This document shows, piece after piece, positions 18,293-27,399 of a DNA stretch of 64,000 nucleotides. The DNA comes from Nitrospira sp. (GTDB lineage: Bacteria > Nitrospirota > Thermodesulfovibrionia > UBA6902), in assembly GCA_016784355.1 (NCBI GenBank), contig JADHUV010000013.1, positions 1 through 64,000 on the forward strand, read 5' to 3'. Made by a program: the position numbers and the translations under genes. Every line of letters begins with the position of its first letter. The first letter of the stretch is position 1. The notes below the pieces were generated by a model. It was not told the DNA's origin, ran no database searches, and saw only the letters and a program-made list of their open reading frames with translations.

Positions 18293-18692
18293 CTTTGTCC
18301 GTTTCGTTTACAGCCCCGCCGGTATCAAAGTCCATGGAGATTTGTTCATCATTATGCGTCTTATCTTCGCTCTTGCCGCTACTGGCCGGTATATCTTTTG
18401 CGGGCGATGTATCGGGGATATCATATTCCTCAGAATCAGCATGTTTTTCAGGGTCGTCAGGTTCGAAGGAATCGTAGATAGAGTTTTGAAACTGGCTTTT
18501 TATATCTTTAAAATCGCTCGTAAGGCCATCTTCAGCCCCGTTGAAGGAATCTGTTACCCCTCTCATAGCAGCCTTAAGTTCACGTATTCCCTTGCCTAGT
18601 GTCCGGCCGAGTTCGGGCAGCTTCTTAGGCCCGAATACCGTAAAGGCGACTATGAATATGAGTATGAGTTCCTGTGTGCCGAGATCAAACAT
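18285..18692 (-). CDS. tatA: Sec-independent translocase subunit TatA/TatB
   Basis: A single N-terminal membrane helix (FDLGTQELILIFIVAF), the FGP hinge and an amphipathic helix (KKLPELGRTLGKGIRELK) are the Tat A/B marks. At 135 residues with a long acidic tail it is closer in length to TatB. I start it at the ATG of MFDLG; the open frame extends 34 codons further upstream without similarity. A second, shorter TatA is encoded at 61692-61883. Confidence 0.92.
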   Translation of the reverse strand: MFDLGTQELILIFIVAFTVFGPKKLPELGRTLGKGIRELKAAMRGVTDSFNGAEDGLTSDFKDIKSQFQNSIYDSFEPDDPEKHADSEEYDIPDTSPAKDIPASSGKSEDKTHNDEQISMDFDTGGAVNETDKDG

Positions 18693-18794
18693 TTCTATAG
18701 GATAAGTGGACGGGATGGTTTTTATCAAATAAAAAATATTAGCCGCCCGATAAATTATCAATCGCGGCTCTTTCGCCTGGCAGCATGATTGCAC

Positions 18795-18824
18795 TTGACC
18801 TTGAAACGGGCTTTGCCATAAACT
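18795..18824 (+). promoter_or_regulatory. Probable dapA promoter
   Basis: TTGACC (18795-18800) and TAAACT (18819-18824) are 18 bp apart, placing a start about 30 bases before the dapA ATG. Confidence 0.4.
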
Positions 18825-18862
18825 TTAGTCTGCACATTATTTTCAAGTTATCGGGAGGAAAC

Positions 18863-19738
18863 ATGTTTCAGGGATCGATCGTTGCAATAGTAACACCATT
18901 TAAGAATGATAAATTTGATGAAAAGGCTATGGGCGACCTTATAGAGTGGCATATAGCGGAGGGAACAAATGCAATAGTACCGTGCGGCACTACCGGGGAG
19001 TCTGCTACTCTGGAATATGAGGAGCACTACCGGGTAATACAGTTTACGATAGAGGCTGTGAATAAGCGGGTGCCCGTTATTGCCGGTACGGGGGCCAATG
19101 CTACTGCAGAGACTATCATGATGACCAGTAAGGCCAGGGAACTTGGCGCTGACGGCGCACTCCTGGTAGCTCCGTATTATAATAAACCCTCACAGGAGGG
19201 GCTGTATCTTCATTACAAGGCCGTTGCCGAGGCCGTGGATATCCCGATAATTCTTTACAATGTGCCCGGAAGGACAGCGGTCAATATGCTGCCGACAACA
19301 GTTGCACGGCTGGCCGTGCTGGAGAATGTAGTCTCTATTAAAGAAGCAACCGGGGACATGAGACAGGCCAGTGAGATAATAAGGCTTTGCGGCGACAGTA
19401 TCGGCCTTATATCAGGTGATGACTTTACTACTTTTTCCATGATGCTTCTTGGCGGCAAGGGAACGATCTCTGTATCAGCCAATGTGGCTCCCAGGGATTT
19501 GTCAGATATGTGCAGTGCATTACTAAAGGGCAATGTAGATGAGGCCAGAAGGCTGCATTTTAAGCTTGAACCCCTTAATAACGGGATGTTTATAGAGACA
19601 AATCCTGTTTCTGTGAAGACAGCCCTCAGTATGATGGGACGTATAGAGGAAGAGATGAGACTTCCCCTTTGCAGTATGAGCAATGAAAACAGAGAGAAAC
19701 TTAAGAAAGTGCTTATTAATTACGGACTTATATCTTAA
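18863..19738 (+). CDS. dapA: 4-hydroxy-tetrahydrodipicolinate synthase
   Basis: It condenses pyruvate with aspartate semialdehyde, the first committed step to diaminopimelate and lysine. The 291-residue TIM barrel has TTGES (43-47), Tyr132 in YNVPGRT and the Schiff-base Lys160 in SIKEATGD. I chose the ATG at 18863 because it follows GGGAGG by 4 bases and gives the family N-terminus FQGSIVAIVTPF; the frame is open for 26 codons further upstream. The product probably feeds dapL at 28602. Confidence 0.96.
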   Translation: MFQGSIVAIVTPFKNDKFDEKAMGDLIEWHIAEGTNAIVPCGTTGESATLEYEEHYRVIQFTIEAVNKRVPVIAGTGANATAETIMMTSKARELGADGALLVAPYYNKPSQEGLYLHYKAVAEAVDIPIILYNVPGRTAVNMLPTTVARLAVLENVVSIKEATGDMRQASEIIRLCGDSIGLISGDDFTTFSMMLLGGKGTISVSANVAPRDLSDMCSALLKGNVDEARRLHFKLEPLNNGMFIETNPVSVKTALSMMGRIEEEMRLPLCSMSNENREKLKKVLINYGLIS

Positions 19739-19767
19739 GGCGGCTTGAGTGCCGTGAAATGATGTGC

Positions 19768-19797
19768 TTGATTAAAGACCCTGTAATCTGGTATAAA
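19768..19797 (+). promoter_or_regulatory. Strong sigma-70 promoter of the candidate 6S RNA
   Basis: TTGATT (19768-19773) and TATAAA (19792-19797) are 18 bp apart, with a predicted start near 19804, just before the structured RNA. Confidence 0.65.
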
Positions 19798-19803
19798 ATA
19801 GGA

Positions 19804-19995
19804 CAATGATAAAGGAGAGTTGCCTGCCTTGTTTGTGAAAAGAATTGAAACTTTTTCCGACAATCGAGAATCTGGGAGCCAGCGTAAGGTAAGTGTTGTG
19901 CTGCCTGCGAGGGATTTGCCTGATCTTACTTTCATGGCACCCACCTGTGTGTACAGGGATTCAAGTTTTATTCTGCACGGCAAGGTGGGTCTAAT
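19804..19995 (+). ncRNA. Candidate 6S RNA (ssrS-like)
   Basis: No credible protein is encoded here, yet the sequence folds into one long rod. The closing stem pairs 19822-19831 with 19981-19990. A second stem pairs 19842-19852 (one bulge) with 19964-19973. A large asymmetric central bubble follows, with a small hairpin on its 3' side (19944-19948 with 19953-19957). The terminal arm pairs 19874-19881 with 19935-19942 and 19886-19893 with 19925-19932. This is the design of 6S RNA, which mimics an open promoter and sequesters the housekeeping RNA polymerase. The strong promoter, the size near 190 nt and the position upstream of rarA also fit. No sequence-level consensus was confirmed. Confidence 0.6.
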
Positions 19996-20255
19996 TTTAT
20001 TGGCGGTTGCAGCATGTACTGTATTAAAGGGATTAACAACAAGAGATTTTATTGTGAGTAGATTTATTGGACAAATAAAGACATCTGGCCTTGCCATTAC
20101 CTGGTTGTGCCGTAAATTATCTAGTATTTACTATAGCTTGACTGACGGCTGCCCGGGTAGCAGGTTTAGATTTAAATTATTAAACAGATCATTAACTTTG
20201 AGCACATTGAGTTGATCGACACAATAGAGTAACTTCGAGTAAATGCCATTCAGTA

Positions 20256-20291
20256 CTGTTGTATCCTGCTTAAAAGGAATCTGTACAACAG
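20256..20291 (+). promoter_or_regulatory. Hairpin covering the rarA ribosome site
   Basis: A perfect 8-bp inverted repeat (20256-20263 with 20284-20291) ends immediately before the rarA ATG and encloses the AAGGA ribosome site in its loop. It could tune translation. The remainder of the gap from 19996 to 20255 shows no gene. Confidence 0.4.
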
Positions 20292-21572
20292 ATGGAATTG
20301 TTTAAACAGGACAGACAGTCCCCCCTTGCGTGGCGTATGCAGCCTGGCAGTCTTGATGAATTTATTGGTCAGGCGCATATTCTGGATAGGGGTAAACCGC
20401 TGAGAGAGGCGATCGAGAGAGATCGTATAGCTTCTCTTGTCCTTTACGGGCCGCCTGGTACGGGTAAGACAGCTCTTTCCCGTCTTATCGCAAAAAAGAC
20501 AGTGTCGCATTTCGTATCTTTAAATGCTGTCACCTCGGGAGTTGCTGAGGTGAAGAGGGTCTTGAAAGATGCCAGGAATGCAGACAGGACCATCCTTTTT
20601 ATTGATGAGATTCATCGCTTTAATAAACTTCAGCAGGATGCCCTTCTGCCGGATGTTGAAAACGGAACCGTGACCCTTATAGGTGCTTCTACACAGAATC
20701 CTTTCTTTGCCATTATCCCTGCCCTGTCTTCACGATCAATGATCTTTCAGTTATATGCCTTGAGCACAGATGAGATCAAGACGCTTTTAGAAAGGGCGCT
20801 TGCAGACAATGAGAGGGGTCTGGGCAAGGATGGGGTAGTTATGGAAGCAGAGGCATTAGAATTTCTGGCCGTAATATCTGAGGGGGATGCAAGGAAGGCG
20901 CTGAATGCGCTTGAGATGGGAGCATTTATATTAAGCAGCCGGGAAAAGAAATCCTTCGGGCTTGAGCTTGCCAGAGAGGTAATGCAGAAGAAGGGGTACA
21001 GTTACAGCAGGGATGAGCACTATGACACCATATCCGCCTTTATAAAGAGTATGCGGGGAAGTGATCCTGATGCGGTGCTATATTGGCTTGCCAGGATGAT
21101 AGATGCTGATGAAGATCCGCTTTTTATTGCACGCAGGATAGTGATATGTGCCTCTGAGGATGTAGGCAATGCCGATCCAGGGGCGCTGCAGGTTGCTGTA
21201 GCTGCTTACAGCGCTGTTGAGGCCATTGGCATGCCCGAGGGGCGCATTCCTTTGGCACAGGCCGCGATATATATGGCTATGGCCCCTAAGAGCAATGCAG
21301 CATACAGGGGTATTGATATGGCATTGGCAAGCGTACGGGAAAAAAGGCTCAAACCGGTGCCTGTGCATTTAAAGGGTACCGGCTATTCAGGGGCATCACG
21401 CCTGGGTGCAGGCGTTGGATATAAATATCCGCATAACTATGAAAACCATCATGTAGATCAGGAGTATATGGCCGGTAAGGATGTATTTTATATTCCGGCA
21501 GATCAGGGATACGAAAAAATATTAAAAAAAACACTTGATAAAAGGAGGAGTACTAAATGGACAGCACATTGA
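20292..21572 (+). CDS. rarA: Replication-associated recombination protein RarA (MgsA)
   Basis: An AAA+ ATPase related to clamp loaders that acts at stalled replication forks. It has Walker A GPPGTGKT (53-60), Walker B/DEIH in LFIDEIHRF, sensor 1 GASTQNPFF, the arginine-finger SRS motif, and the C-terminal MgsA domain with [17 protein letters not shown] and GYKYPH. The 426-residue length is typical. Its end overlaps the rny start by 16 nt. Confidence 0.96.
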   Translation: MELFKQDRQSPLAWRMQPGSLDEFIGQAHILDRGKPLREAIERDRIASLVLYGPPGTGKTALSRLIAKKTVSHFVSLNAVTSGVAEVKRVLKDARNADRTILFIDEIHRFNKLQQDALLPDVENGTVTLIGASTQNPFFAIIPALSSRSMIFQLYALSTDEIKTLLERALADNERGLGKDGVVMEAEALEFLAVISEGDARKALNALEMGAFILSSREKKSFGLELAREVMQKKGYSYSRDEHYDTISAFIKSMRGSDPDAVLYWLARMIDADEDPLFIARRIVICASEDVGNADPGALQVAVAAYSAVEAIGMPEGRIPLAQAAIYMAMAPKSNAAYRGIDMALASVREKRLKPVPVHLKGTGYSGASRLGAGVGYKYPHNYENHHVDQEYMAGKDVFYIPADQGYEKILKKTLDKRRSTKWTAH

Positions 21573-23116
21573 TTATATACATCGCACTTGCTGCAGCTGC
21601 CGGTTTTCTTCTGGCATTGTTTTACATTAAATCCAGCTCAAATAAGAAAACGCAGGAACTTGAGGAGCAGTCAAAACGGATACTGAGCAATGCAGAGAAG
21701 GATGCAGAGACATTAAAAAAAGAAGCGCTGCTTGAGGCTAAAGATACTGCCTTGAAGCTGAAGACTGACACTGAGAAGGATCTTCGGGAGCGGCGTACAG
21801 AACTGAATGCCCTGGATAAGAGGCTCAGGCACAGAGAAGAGATGTTTGACCGCAAGCTTGATCAGGTAGACAAGAAGGAAAATGATCTTAGCAATCGCGA
21901 AAAAGAGTTAGGACGTCGGGAGCAGGGAGTACAGGACAAGGAGAAAAATGTTGACCAGCTGATTGCTAAACAGCAGGAAGCCCTTGAACAGGTGGCAAAA
22001 CTCAGCACTGAAGAAGCAACGGCCACGCTTATGCATAAGATAGAGGAAGAATCAAGATTTGAGGCTGCCAAGATTGCAAAACGGGTAGAGGATGAGGCCC
22101 TTGAGTCAGTGGACAGGAAATACAAAGAAGTTCTGGCTCTGGCCATCCAGAGATATGCCAATGAGTATGTAAGCGACCATACGATATCAACTGTCAGCCT
22201 GCCCAGCGATGAGATGAAGGGTCGTATCATTGGCAGGGAGGGGCGTAACATAAGGGCACTGGAGGCAGCGACCGGTGTTGAGTATATTATTGATGATACC
22301 CCTGAGACAGTATTACTCTCCTGCTTCGATCCGGTAAGGCGTGAAGTGGGCCGCATGTCGTTAGAGAGGCTTATAAGTGACGGTAGAATTCACCCGACCA
22401 GGATAGAGGAGATAGTAGAGAAGGCGCAAAGAGAAATCAATGCCACTATCAAAGAGGAAGGGGAAAAGGCTGTTTTTGATCTGGGGCTTCATGGTATACA
22501 TCCTGAGCTGGTAAGGCTTATAGGAAGACTCAAGTACAGGACCTCGTACGGGCAGAATGTGCTTCAGCACTCAATAGAGGTAGCCTATCTTGCAAGCGCG
22601 ATGGCCGGGGAACTGGGAGTGGATGTCAAACTGGCGAAAAGGGCCGGTATACTGCATGACATTGGTAAGGCAATAGATCATGATATAGAAGGCTCTCACC
22701 AGTCTATAGGCGCTGATTTTGCTAAAAAATATGGTGAAAATGCAAAGGTTGTTAATGCTATAAGGGTGCATCACGGAGAGGGTGATCCTATAACGGTGGA
22801 GGCCTCTCTTGTGGCTGCCGGGGATGCACTGTCGGCTGCACGTCCGGGCGCCAGAAAAGAAACCCTTGTGGACTATGTTAAGAGAGTTGAAAAACTTGAA
22901 GAATTAGCTAATTCATTTGAGGGTGTTAATAAATGCTATGCCATACAGGCTGGCAGAGAGTTGCGTATTATTGTGAAGCCTGAGGAAGTTAATGACGTGC
23001 TAAGCGCTCAGATATCACGAGAGCTGGCTAAGAAGATTGAACAGGAACTCACATATCCGGGGCAGATTAAGGTGACGGTTGTCAGAGAATCAAGGTATGT
23101 TGAGTATGCAAAGTAG
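21557..23116 (+). CDS. rny: Ribonuclease Y
   Basis: A membrane-anchored endoribonuclease that starts mRNA decay. Domains in order: a transmembrane helix (4-22), a long charged coiled coil (about 28-200), a KH domain with GRIIGREGRN (222-231) and an HD domain with His367-Asp368 and the segment KAIDHDIEGSHQ. The 519-residue length matches the Bacillus enzyme. A strong AGGAGG precedes the ATG inside the rarA end. It sits beside ymdB, as in Firmicutes. Confidence 0.97.
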   Translation: MDSTLIIYIALAAAAGFLLALFYIKSSSNKKTQELEEQSKRILSNAEKDAETLKKEALLEAKDTALKLKTDTEKDLRERRTELNALDKRLRHREEMFDRKLDQVDKKENDLSNREKELGRREQGVQDKEKNVDQLIAKQQEALEQVAKLSTEEATATLMHKIEEESRFEAAKIAKRVEDEALESVDRKYKEVLALAIQRYANEYVSDHTISTVSLPSDEMKGRIIGREGRNIRALEAATGVEYIIDDTPETVLLSCFDPVRREVGRMSLERLISDGRIHPTRIEEIVEKAQREINATIKEEGEKAVFDLGLHGIHPELVRLIGRLKYRTSYGQNVLQHSIEVAYLASAMAGELGVDVKLAKRAGILHDIGKAIDHDIEGSHQSIGADFAKKYGENAKVVNAIRVHHGEGDPITVEASLVAAGDALSAARPGARKETLVDYVKRVEKLEELANSFEGVNKCYAIQAGRELRIIVKPEEVNDVLSAQISRELAKKIEQELTYPGQIKVTVVRESRYVEYAK

Positions 23117-23155
23117 GTACAGTGTGGATAGAAGGGATACTGTGAGGATGGTTTT

Positions 23156-23947
23156 GTGACTGTTACCTTGAAGGTTCTTTTTATTGGTGATATTGTTGGT
23201 AAGACCGGCCGGCGTGCCCTTAAAGAAGGCCTGCCGGGGCTTATTAGCAAGCTGAAGGCAGACTTTGTCATAGCAAATGGTGAAAATGCGGCCGGCGGTT
23301 TTGGTATAACACGCACCATTGCTGAAGAGTTGTTTTCTTATGGCATTGATGTGCTGACTTCTGGAAATCATATCTGGGATAAAAAAGAAGCTCTTACATA
23401 TATCGATATGGAATCCCGCCTTCTTAGACCGGCAAATTATCCGGTAGGGGTGCCTGGATCAGGAAGTGTAGTTGTGAATCATTCTTCCGGTGAAAAGATA
23501 GGGGTATTAAATCTTTCAGGCAGGGTATTTATGTCTCCTCTGGATTGTCCGTTTAATGTAGCAGAAAAAGAGCTTGAAGTCCTTCGGAAAAAAACAAAAA
23601 ATATAATTGTAGATTTCCATGCAGAGGCAACTTCTGAGAAGGCGGCGATCGGATGGTATCTGGATGGGAAAGTCAGTGCTGTTTTGGGAACGCATACACA
23701 CGTTCAGACTGCTGATGAAAAAATCCTTCCTCAAGGCACAGCCTTTATCAGTGATGTCGGGATGACAGGTCCGGTGAACTCAATAATCGGGGTTACGAAA
23801 GAAATAATAATAAACAAGTTTCTTACTCAAATACCGATACGTTTTGAGACTGCAAGCGGGGAGGCTATATTTTCATGTGTCCTTCTTGAGATAGACACCA
23901 GGACAGGAAAATCTAAAAAGATTCAGAGACTGCAGTTTTCATTTTAA
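23156..23947 (+). CDS. ymdB: YmdB-family metallophosphoesterase
   Basis: A dinuclear-metal phosphodiesterase; Bacillus YmdB acts on 2',3'-cyclic nucleotides. Metal motifs are FIGDIVGKTGR, NGENAAGG, SGNHIWDKKEA, DFHAEATSEK and GTHTHVQTAD, all intact. The 263-residue length is standard. The GTG at 23156 follows TGAGGA; the nearby ATG at 23149 is followed at once by a stop, so it cannot be used. It follows rny directly. Confidence 0.93.
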   Translation: MTVTLKVLFIGDIVGKTGRRALKEGLPGLISKLKADFVIANGENAAGGFGITRTIAEELFSYGIDVLTSGNHIWDKKEALTYIDMESRLLRPANYPVGVPGSGSVVVNHSSGEKIGVLNLSGRVFMSPLDCPFNVAEKELEVLRKKTKNIIVDFHAEATSEKAAIGWYLDGKVSAVLGTHTHVQTADEKILPQGTAFISDVGMTGPVNSIIGVTKEIIINKFLTQIPIRFETASGEAIFSCVLLEIDTRTGKSKKIQRLQFSF

Positions 23948-23948
23948 T

Positions 23949-23974
23949 AAAAAAGCCCCTGATACTCAGGGGCT
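23949..23974 (-). terminator. Terminator of the HU gene
   Basis: A perfect 9-bp stem (23954-23962 with 23966-23974, 3-nt loop) is followed on the minus strand by a T-rich run. It lies between convergent ymdB and hup and may act for both, but the T-run fits the minus strand. Confidence 0.88.
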
Positions 23975-23994
23975 CTCAAATACTTTAATCAGAG

Positions 23995-24267
23995 TTACTT
24001 GACGCCTGCCTTGAAGGCCTTTCCAGCACTGAATTTTGGAAGTTTTGCAGCAGGAATTTTGATAGCTTCACCAGTTCTTGGATTACGTCCTTTTCTGGCT
24101 TTTCTCTTGGTAACAGCAAAAGTTCCAAATCCAACCAGGGTGACCTTGCCATTCTTTTTAAGCGTCTTTGTAATGCCCTTGATCATTGCATCAAGTGCCT
24201 TTGCAGCCGCTACTTTTGAAATCTCTGCTTCACCCGCCATTACCTCAACCAGTTCGCTTTTCGTCAT
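23995..24267 (-). CDS. hup: DNA-binding protein HU
   Basis: A 90-residue histone-like protein that bends DNA as a dimer. MTKSELVEVMA and LVGFGTF are in the body, and the DNA-binding arm contains RKGRNPRTGEAIKIPA. AAAGGAGG lies 7 bases before the ATG. It is a single-gene unit with its own promoter and terminator. Confidence 0.97.
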   Translation of the reverse strand: MTKSELVEVMAGEAEISKVAAAKALDAMIKGITKTLKKNGKVTLVGFGTFAVTKRKARKGRNPRTGEAIKIPAAKLPKFSAGKAFKAGVK

Positions 24268-24324
24268 GCACTGCCTCCTTTCAAAACCAATTAAAAAAAT
24301 TTACTTGAAATTAATTAATTATAA

Positions 24325-24354
24325 AACATACCAGCAGTTATAAGGCTTTGTCAA
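24325..24354 (-). promoter_or_regulatory. Promoter of the HU gene
   Basis: On the minus strand, consensus TTGACA (24354-24349) and TATGTT (24330-24325) are 18 bp apart, with a TG one base before the -10 (extended -10). It gives a leader of about 50 nt. Confidence 0.75.
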
Positions 24355-24484
24355 GAGTTTAGATAAATTTGCAGTAACAAATTGAGATGTATGCAGAGCT
24401 TCCGGGTGGTCTTGAGTCGAGGTCTAAAATGAAATGTTTAACAGTAGTATCAAAGACAAGCACCTGATTCATGCCTGCTGCTTA

Positions 24485-25267
24485 CTATGGCAGTATTAGA
24501 TCAATCACTCTGCCGTCCGGGCCGAGTCTGCCGAGATCCACGTTATCAAATACTATCCTTACCCCACCAGCATTACCGATCTTTATTGTAAATCGGGTAT
24601 CTGCTTCAAGCTCGATGATATCTCCTGCCCTCAAAAGCCACTCTTTCGGATTGTTATCATTCACTTGAATGGAGATCCAGGTCAGTTGGGATGCGGATAC
24701 ATGAAGTGTGTGTGTGTTGAGAGCCTGCTCCATCACAGGTTCCGGCTGTATAGGCACAGGTGTTACTATGACGACCGGGTCGTGAATTTCAGGTGCTGAG
24801 ACAGGAATTTCAGATTCGACAGGAACTTCAGATTCGACAGGAACTTCAGATACGACAGGAACTTCAGATACGACAGGAATTTCAGATACGACAGGAATTT
24901 CAGGGGTATAATTTTCGTGATCCCTGAGTGAAAAAAATAAGATAATAATAATTATTAAAATAACAGCAACAACCGCGAGACCCTTTGGCATATGATGTTT
25001 TACGTCATCTTGCGGCATGTCTGCCGGTTTAGCTGTCCCACGTTGTTTCTCATATAAGGCAATGATCGGGGTGCTATTGATTCTGAGGATTGCCGCGTAG
25101 TTTTTTATATTGGCACGGGTAAAAAGTTCTGTCGGCATCTCTGCATAACAGTCATCCTCAAGCGACTTTATATAGTGCACGCTGAGCTTCAAAATCCCAG
25201 CGATATCATCTACAGATTTCTTCTGTTTTTCTCTTTCAGTCCTAAGGATATTGCCTGGAGTTTCCAT
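24485..25267 (-). CDS. RodZ-like helix-turn-helix membrane protein
   Basis: It has the RodZ layout: an N-terminal helix-turn-helix (about 1-70, LRTEREKQKKSVDDIAGIL), a basic juxtamembrane stretch, one membrane helix (about 96-112), a Pro/Val/Ser/Glu repeat region and a C-terminal beta domain of the DUF4115 type (about 185-260). RodZ proteins link MreB to cell-wall synthesis in rod-shaped cells. The linker is made of six-residue repeats (PVVSEI/PVESEV). It follows the PilF-like gene by 17 bp in the same transcript. Confidence 0.8.
   Translation of the reverse strand: METPGNILRTEREKQKKSVDDIAGILKLSVHYIKSLEDDCYAEMPTELFTRANIKNYAAILRINSTPIIALYEKQRGTAKPADMPQDDVKHHMPKGLAVVAVILIIIIILFFSLRDHENYTPEIPVVSEIPVVSEVPVVSEVPVESEVPVESEIPVSAPEIHDPVVIVTPVPIQPEPVMEQALNTHTLHVSASQLTWISIQVNDNNPKEWLLRAGDIIELEADTRFTIKIGNAGGVRIVFDNVDLGRLGPDGRVIDLILP
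24800..24904 (-). repeat. 18-bp tandem repeat within the RodZ-like gene
   Basis: Six near-identical 18-bp units (the last partial), period exactly 18, encode the PV[VE]SE[IV] linker repeats. Copy number is likely to vary between strains without breaking the frame. Confidence 0.9.
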
Positions 25268-25284
25268 GCTAAATGGCCACCGTA

Positions 25285-26082
25285 TTAGTATTTAAGACGT
25301 TCAACATGCTCTTTGGCCTTCCTGGCTCTTTGTATGTCCCTGTCTCCTTCAGCTACGAGTCTGAAGTGCTTTAAGGCCTTTGCCCTGTCTCCAGCTCTCA
25401 TATAGGCGGAAGCGAGCTCCCAGTGGGCATCCATATAATCCGGGAATATACCTACGGCCTTTTGAAACTCTTTTACTGCCTTATCCTCCATGCCGGTTTT
25501 GATATACACCAGGCCCAGCGTGTACATAGCCATGGGAAGTATCGGATTTCTGATAAGGGCTTCATTGAGGGATTTTTCTGCACTGATAAAATCGCCCTTC
25601 ATATAATATGCATATCCTGTACTCGAATATGCCGTCTCAGGCGTTTTGTGAAGAGGGTTTCTAAGGGCTGCGCTGAAGGTCTTGATAGCCTCGTCCCACT
25701 GCTCCAGGTCAAGGTACACAACCCCCAGGTTGCTCATAGCATCAGAATATTCGGGGTTGACAGCTATCGCTTTTTTATAGTACTCAATGGCCTGATTGTA
25801 ATCTTTGAAAAGGGCGCTTATATAGCCGAGATAATTCAGTGTTTCTGCATTGTCAGGACTTAGTTTGATTGCCTTCTGAAATTCCACATATGCTATATTC
25901 AGTTGACCATTTTGAAGGTATGAATGCCCGAGCTTATTGTGTGCATTAGCCTGCTTTAGTAATTGGGGGTCAGGTGTTGTTGCGCAACCTACGAGCAGCA
26001 TCCACGGCAGAAGGAACATGATGATGTTCCGAAAGAACGGAAAGGCTACTTTAGATATGATGCGTAAATGCAGACTGGTCAA
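25285..26082 (-). CDS. TPR lipoprotein, PilF/PilW-like
   Basis: A signal sequence ending in the lipobox LVGC (Cys33) is followed by about five or six tetratricopeptide repeats (YVEFQKAIKLSPDNAET, YKKAIAVNPEYSDAM and similar). This is the architecture of PilF/PilW pilotins that help PilQ insert and multimerise, and a pil operon lies 12 kb away. The TTG start follows AGGAGG by 7 bases. A general TPR lipoprotein cannot be excluded. Confidence 0.8.
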   Translation of the reverse strand: MTSLHLRIISKVAFPFFRNIIMFLLPWMLLVGCATTPDPQLLKQANAHNKLGHSYLQNGQLNIAYVEFQKAIKLSPDNAETLNYLGYISALFKDYNQAIEYYKKAIAVNPEYSDAMSNLGVVYLDLEQWDEAIKTFSAALRNPLHKTPETAYSSTGYAYYMKGDFISAEKSLNEALIRNPILPMAMYTLGLVYIKTGMEDKAVKEFQKAVGIFPDYMDAHWELASAYMRAGDRAKALKHFRLVAEGDRDIQRARKAKEHVERLKY

Positions 26083-26300
26083 TAAACTGCCTCCTGATAG
26101 GCTAACCTACCAGACTTTAATAAAGAATTCAAGGGTGCTTTATTTCAGATCCGGGTTGCACGTAATCTGCAGTTATCCACAGATTACGATTTATACCTCT
26201 TGAATGGTATCAGTAACCGGCTTTAGCAGGCCCGAAAATATCAAATTTCAGGTTAGTCCTGTCATGTTATTGTCGTGATCTTAAATCGGAGACTGATCTG

Positions 26301-27281
26301 CTAGGACTTTTTCTTTGCGGCAGTTTTCTTAGCAGCAGGTTTTTTCGGAGCCGCTTTTGTCGGCAGTGCGGTTGCTTTAACTGCAGCAGGTTTTTTCTTT
26401 GACGTTTTATCGGAAGATTCATTCGCTTTTTTTGTCAATGAACCTTTTGATTTCATTGTTTCTAAAAGGACAGCTTTTTTCTTTGAGGACTTCTTGCGCT
26501 TAGCAGTAATCTCGGGCGTGTTCTCGAGTTTGTCTCTCAAAGTTTTCGAAATAATATTATCCATTGCGTTCATCAATTCTTCTGCGTTTTTGGGTGCATA
26601 CCCAAAGGCATCATTGTTGAAATAAAAATATACGTCCTTGCCTTCTTTCAGGTATTCCTTTATTCGCTGGGCATCTTTCTTGATCTGATCGGTTGTGTAA
26701 TTGGTAGCATAACCGCCATCTTCTCCATGACGCCTTATGTAAACGAAATCTGAGGTTGTGGGCAGGTCATCTATGAAATCGGGCCAGTCAGACATGCAGA
26801 CACCCATATTGGCACTTTCCAGTAAGTTGTATACTTTTTTGACCAGCCAGCTTTTATGCCGAAATTCAAAGACATGCCTAACAGGATAGGGCTTAAGAAT
26901 TTCAACAAAATCTTCCAGATTTTTCAGGTTCAGCTTCAAGTTAGGCGGAAGCTGCCACAGCACCACGTCAAGCTTTTCCATGAGGGGTGCGGTAGTATTG
27001 AAAAAAGTAGCTACCGGCAGTTCAACATCCTTCAGCTTCTTAACATGTGTTATAAATCGACTGCCTTTTACGCAAAACGTAAAATCTGGCGGGGTCTCTT
27101 TATACCATCGTTCAAATGCCTCCTTTTTCAGGAGGCGGTAGAACGTAACATTAAGCTCTACCGACTTGAACTGCTGCATATAAAATGTTAGCCATTTTTT
27201 ATGCGGCAGGTCCTCGGGATAAAAAGGCCCTTTCCATAATTCATATAAAAATCCACTGCATCCGATACGGTATTTTAGCAT
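26301..27281 (-). CDS. DUF72 protein with a histone-H1-like basic tail
   Basis: Residues 1 to about 245 are a DUF72 TIM-barrel domain (IGCSGFLYELWKGPFYP, FCVKGSRFITH, FEFRHKSW, YFYFNNDAFGYAPKNA). The family has no settled function. From about 250 to 326 the chain becomes a Lys/Ala/Pro-rich tail (for example AAPKKPAAKKTAAKKKS) resembling eukaryotic H1 and bacterial H1-like proteins. The tail is in frame and its repetitive A/G-rich coding sequence differs from its neighbours. Nucleic-acid binding by the tail is inference. Confidence 0.85.
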   Translation of the reverse strand: MLKYRIGCSGFLYELWKGPFYPEDLPHKKWLTFYMQQFKSVELNVTFYRLLKKEAFERWYKETPPDFTFCVKGSRFITHVKKLKDVELPVATFFNTTAPLMEKLDVVLWQLPPNLKLNLKNLEDFVEILKPYPVRHVFEFRHKSWLVKKVYNLLESANMGVCMSDWPDFIDDLPTTSDFVYIRRHGEDGGYATNYTTDQIKKDAQRIKEYLKEGKDVYFYFNNDAFGYAPKNAEELMNAMDNIISKTLRDKLENTPEITAKRKKSSKKKAVLLETMKSKGSLTKKANESSDKTSKKKPAAVKATALPTKAAPKKPAAKKTAAKKKS

Positions 27282-27399
27282 TTCACCATACAGTATACAT
27301 GGAAAGATGGAAAAATAATACAGGGAAAGTGAAAGAGTGCAAATGAGTCAGGATATTCTCTAAATTCGAGGGCTTCCGTGTATAATCGAAACGCTGAGT

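Noticed and set aside
19735-20215. Open frames of 120 and 131 codons on opposite strands between dapA and rarA
   Set aside because: They have no recognisable motif, the plus-strand one needs a TTG start with poor spacing, and they overlap the structured RNA, whose stems explain the two-strand openness.
24800-24904. Possible CRISPR-like array
   Set aside because: The repeats are 18 bp with no spacers and are in frame within a coding region.
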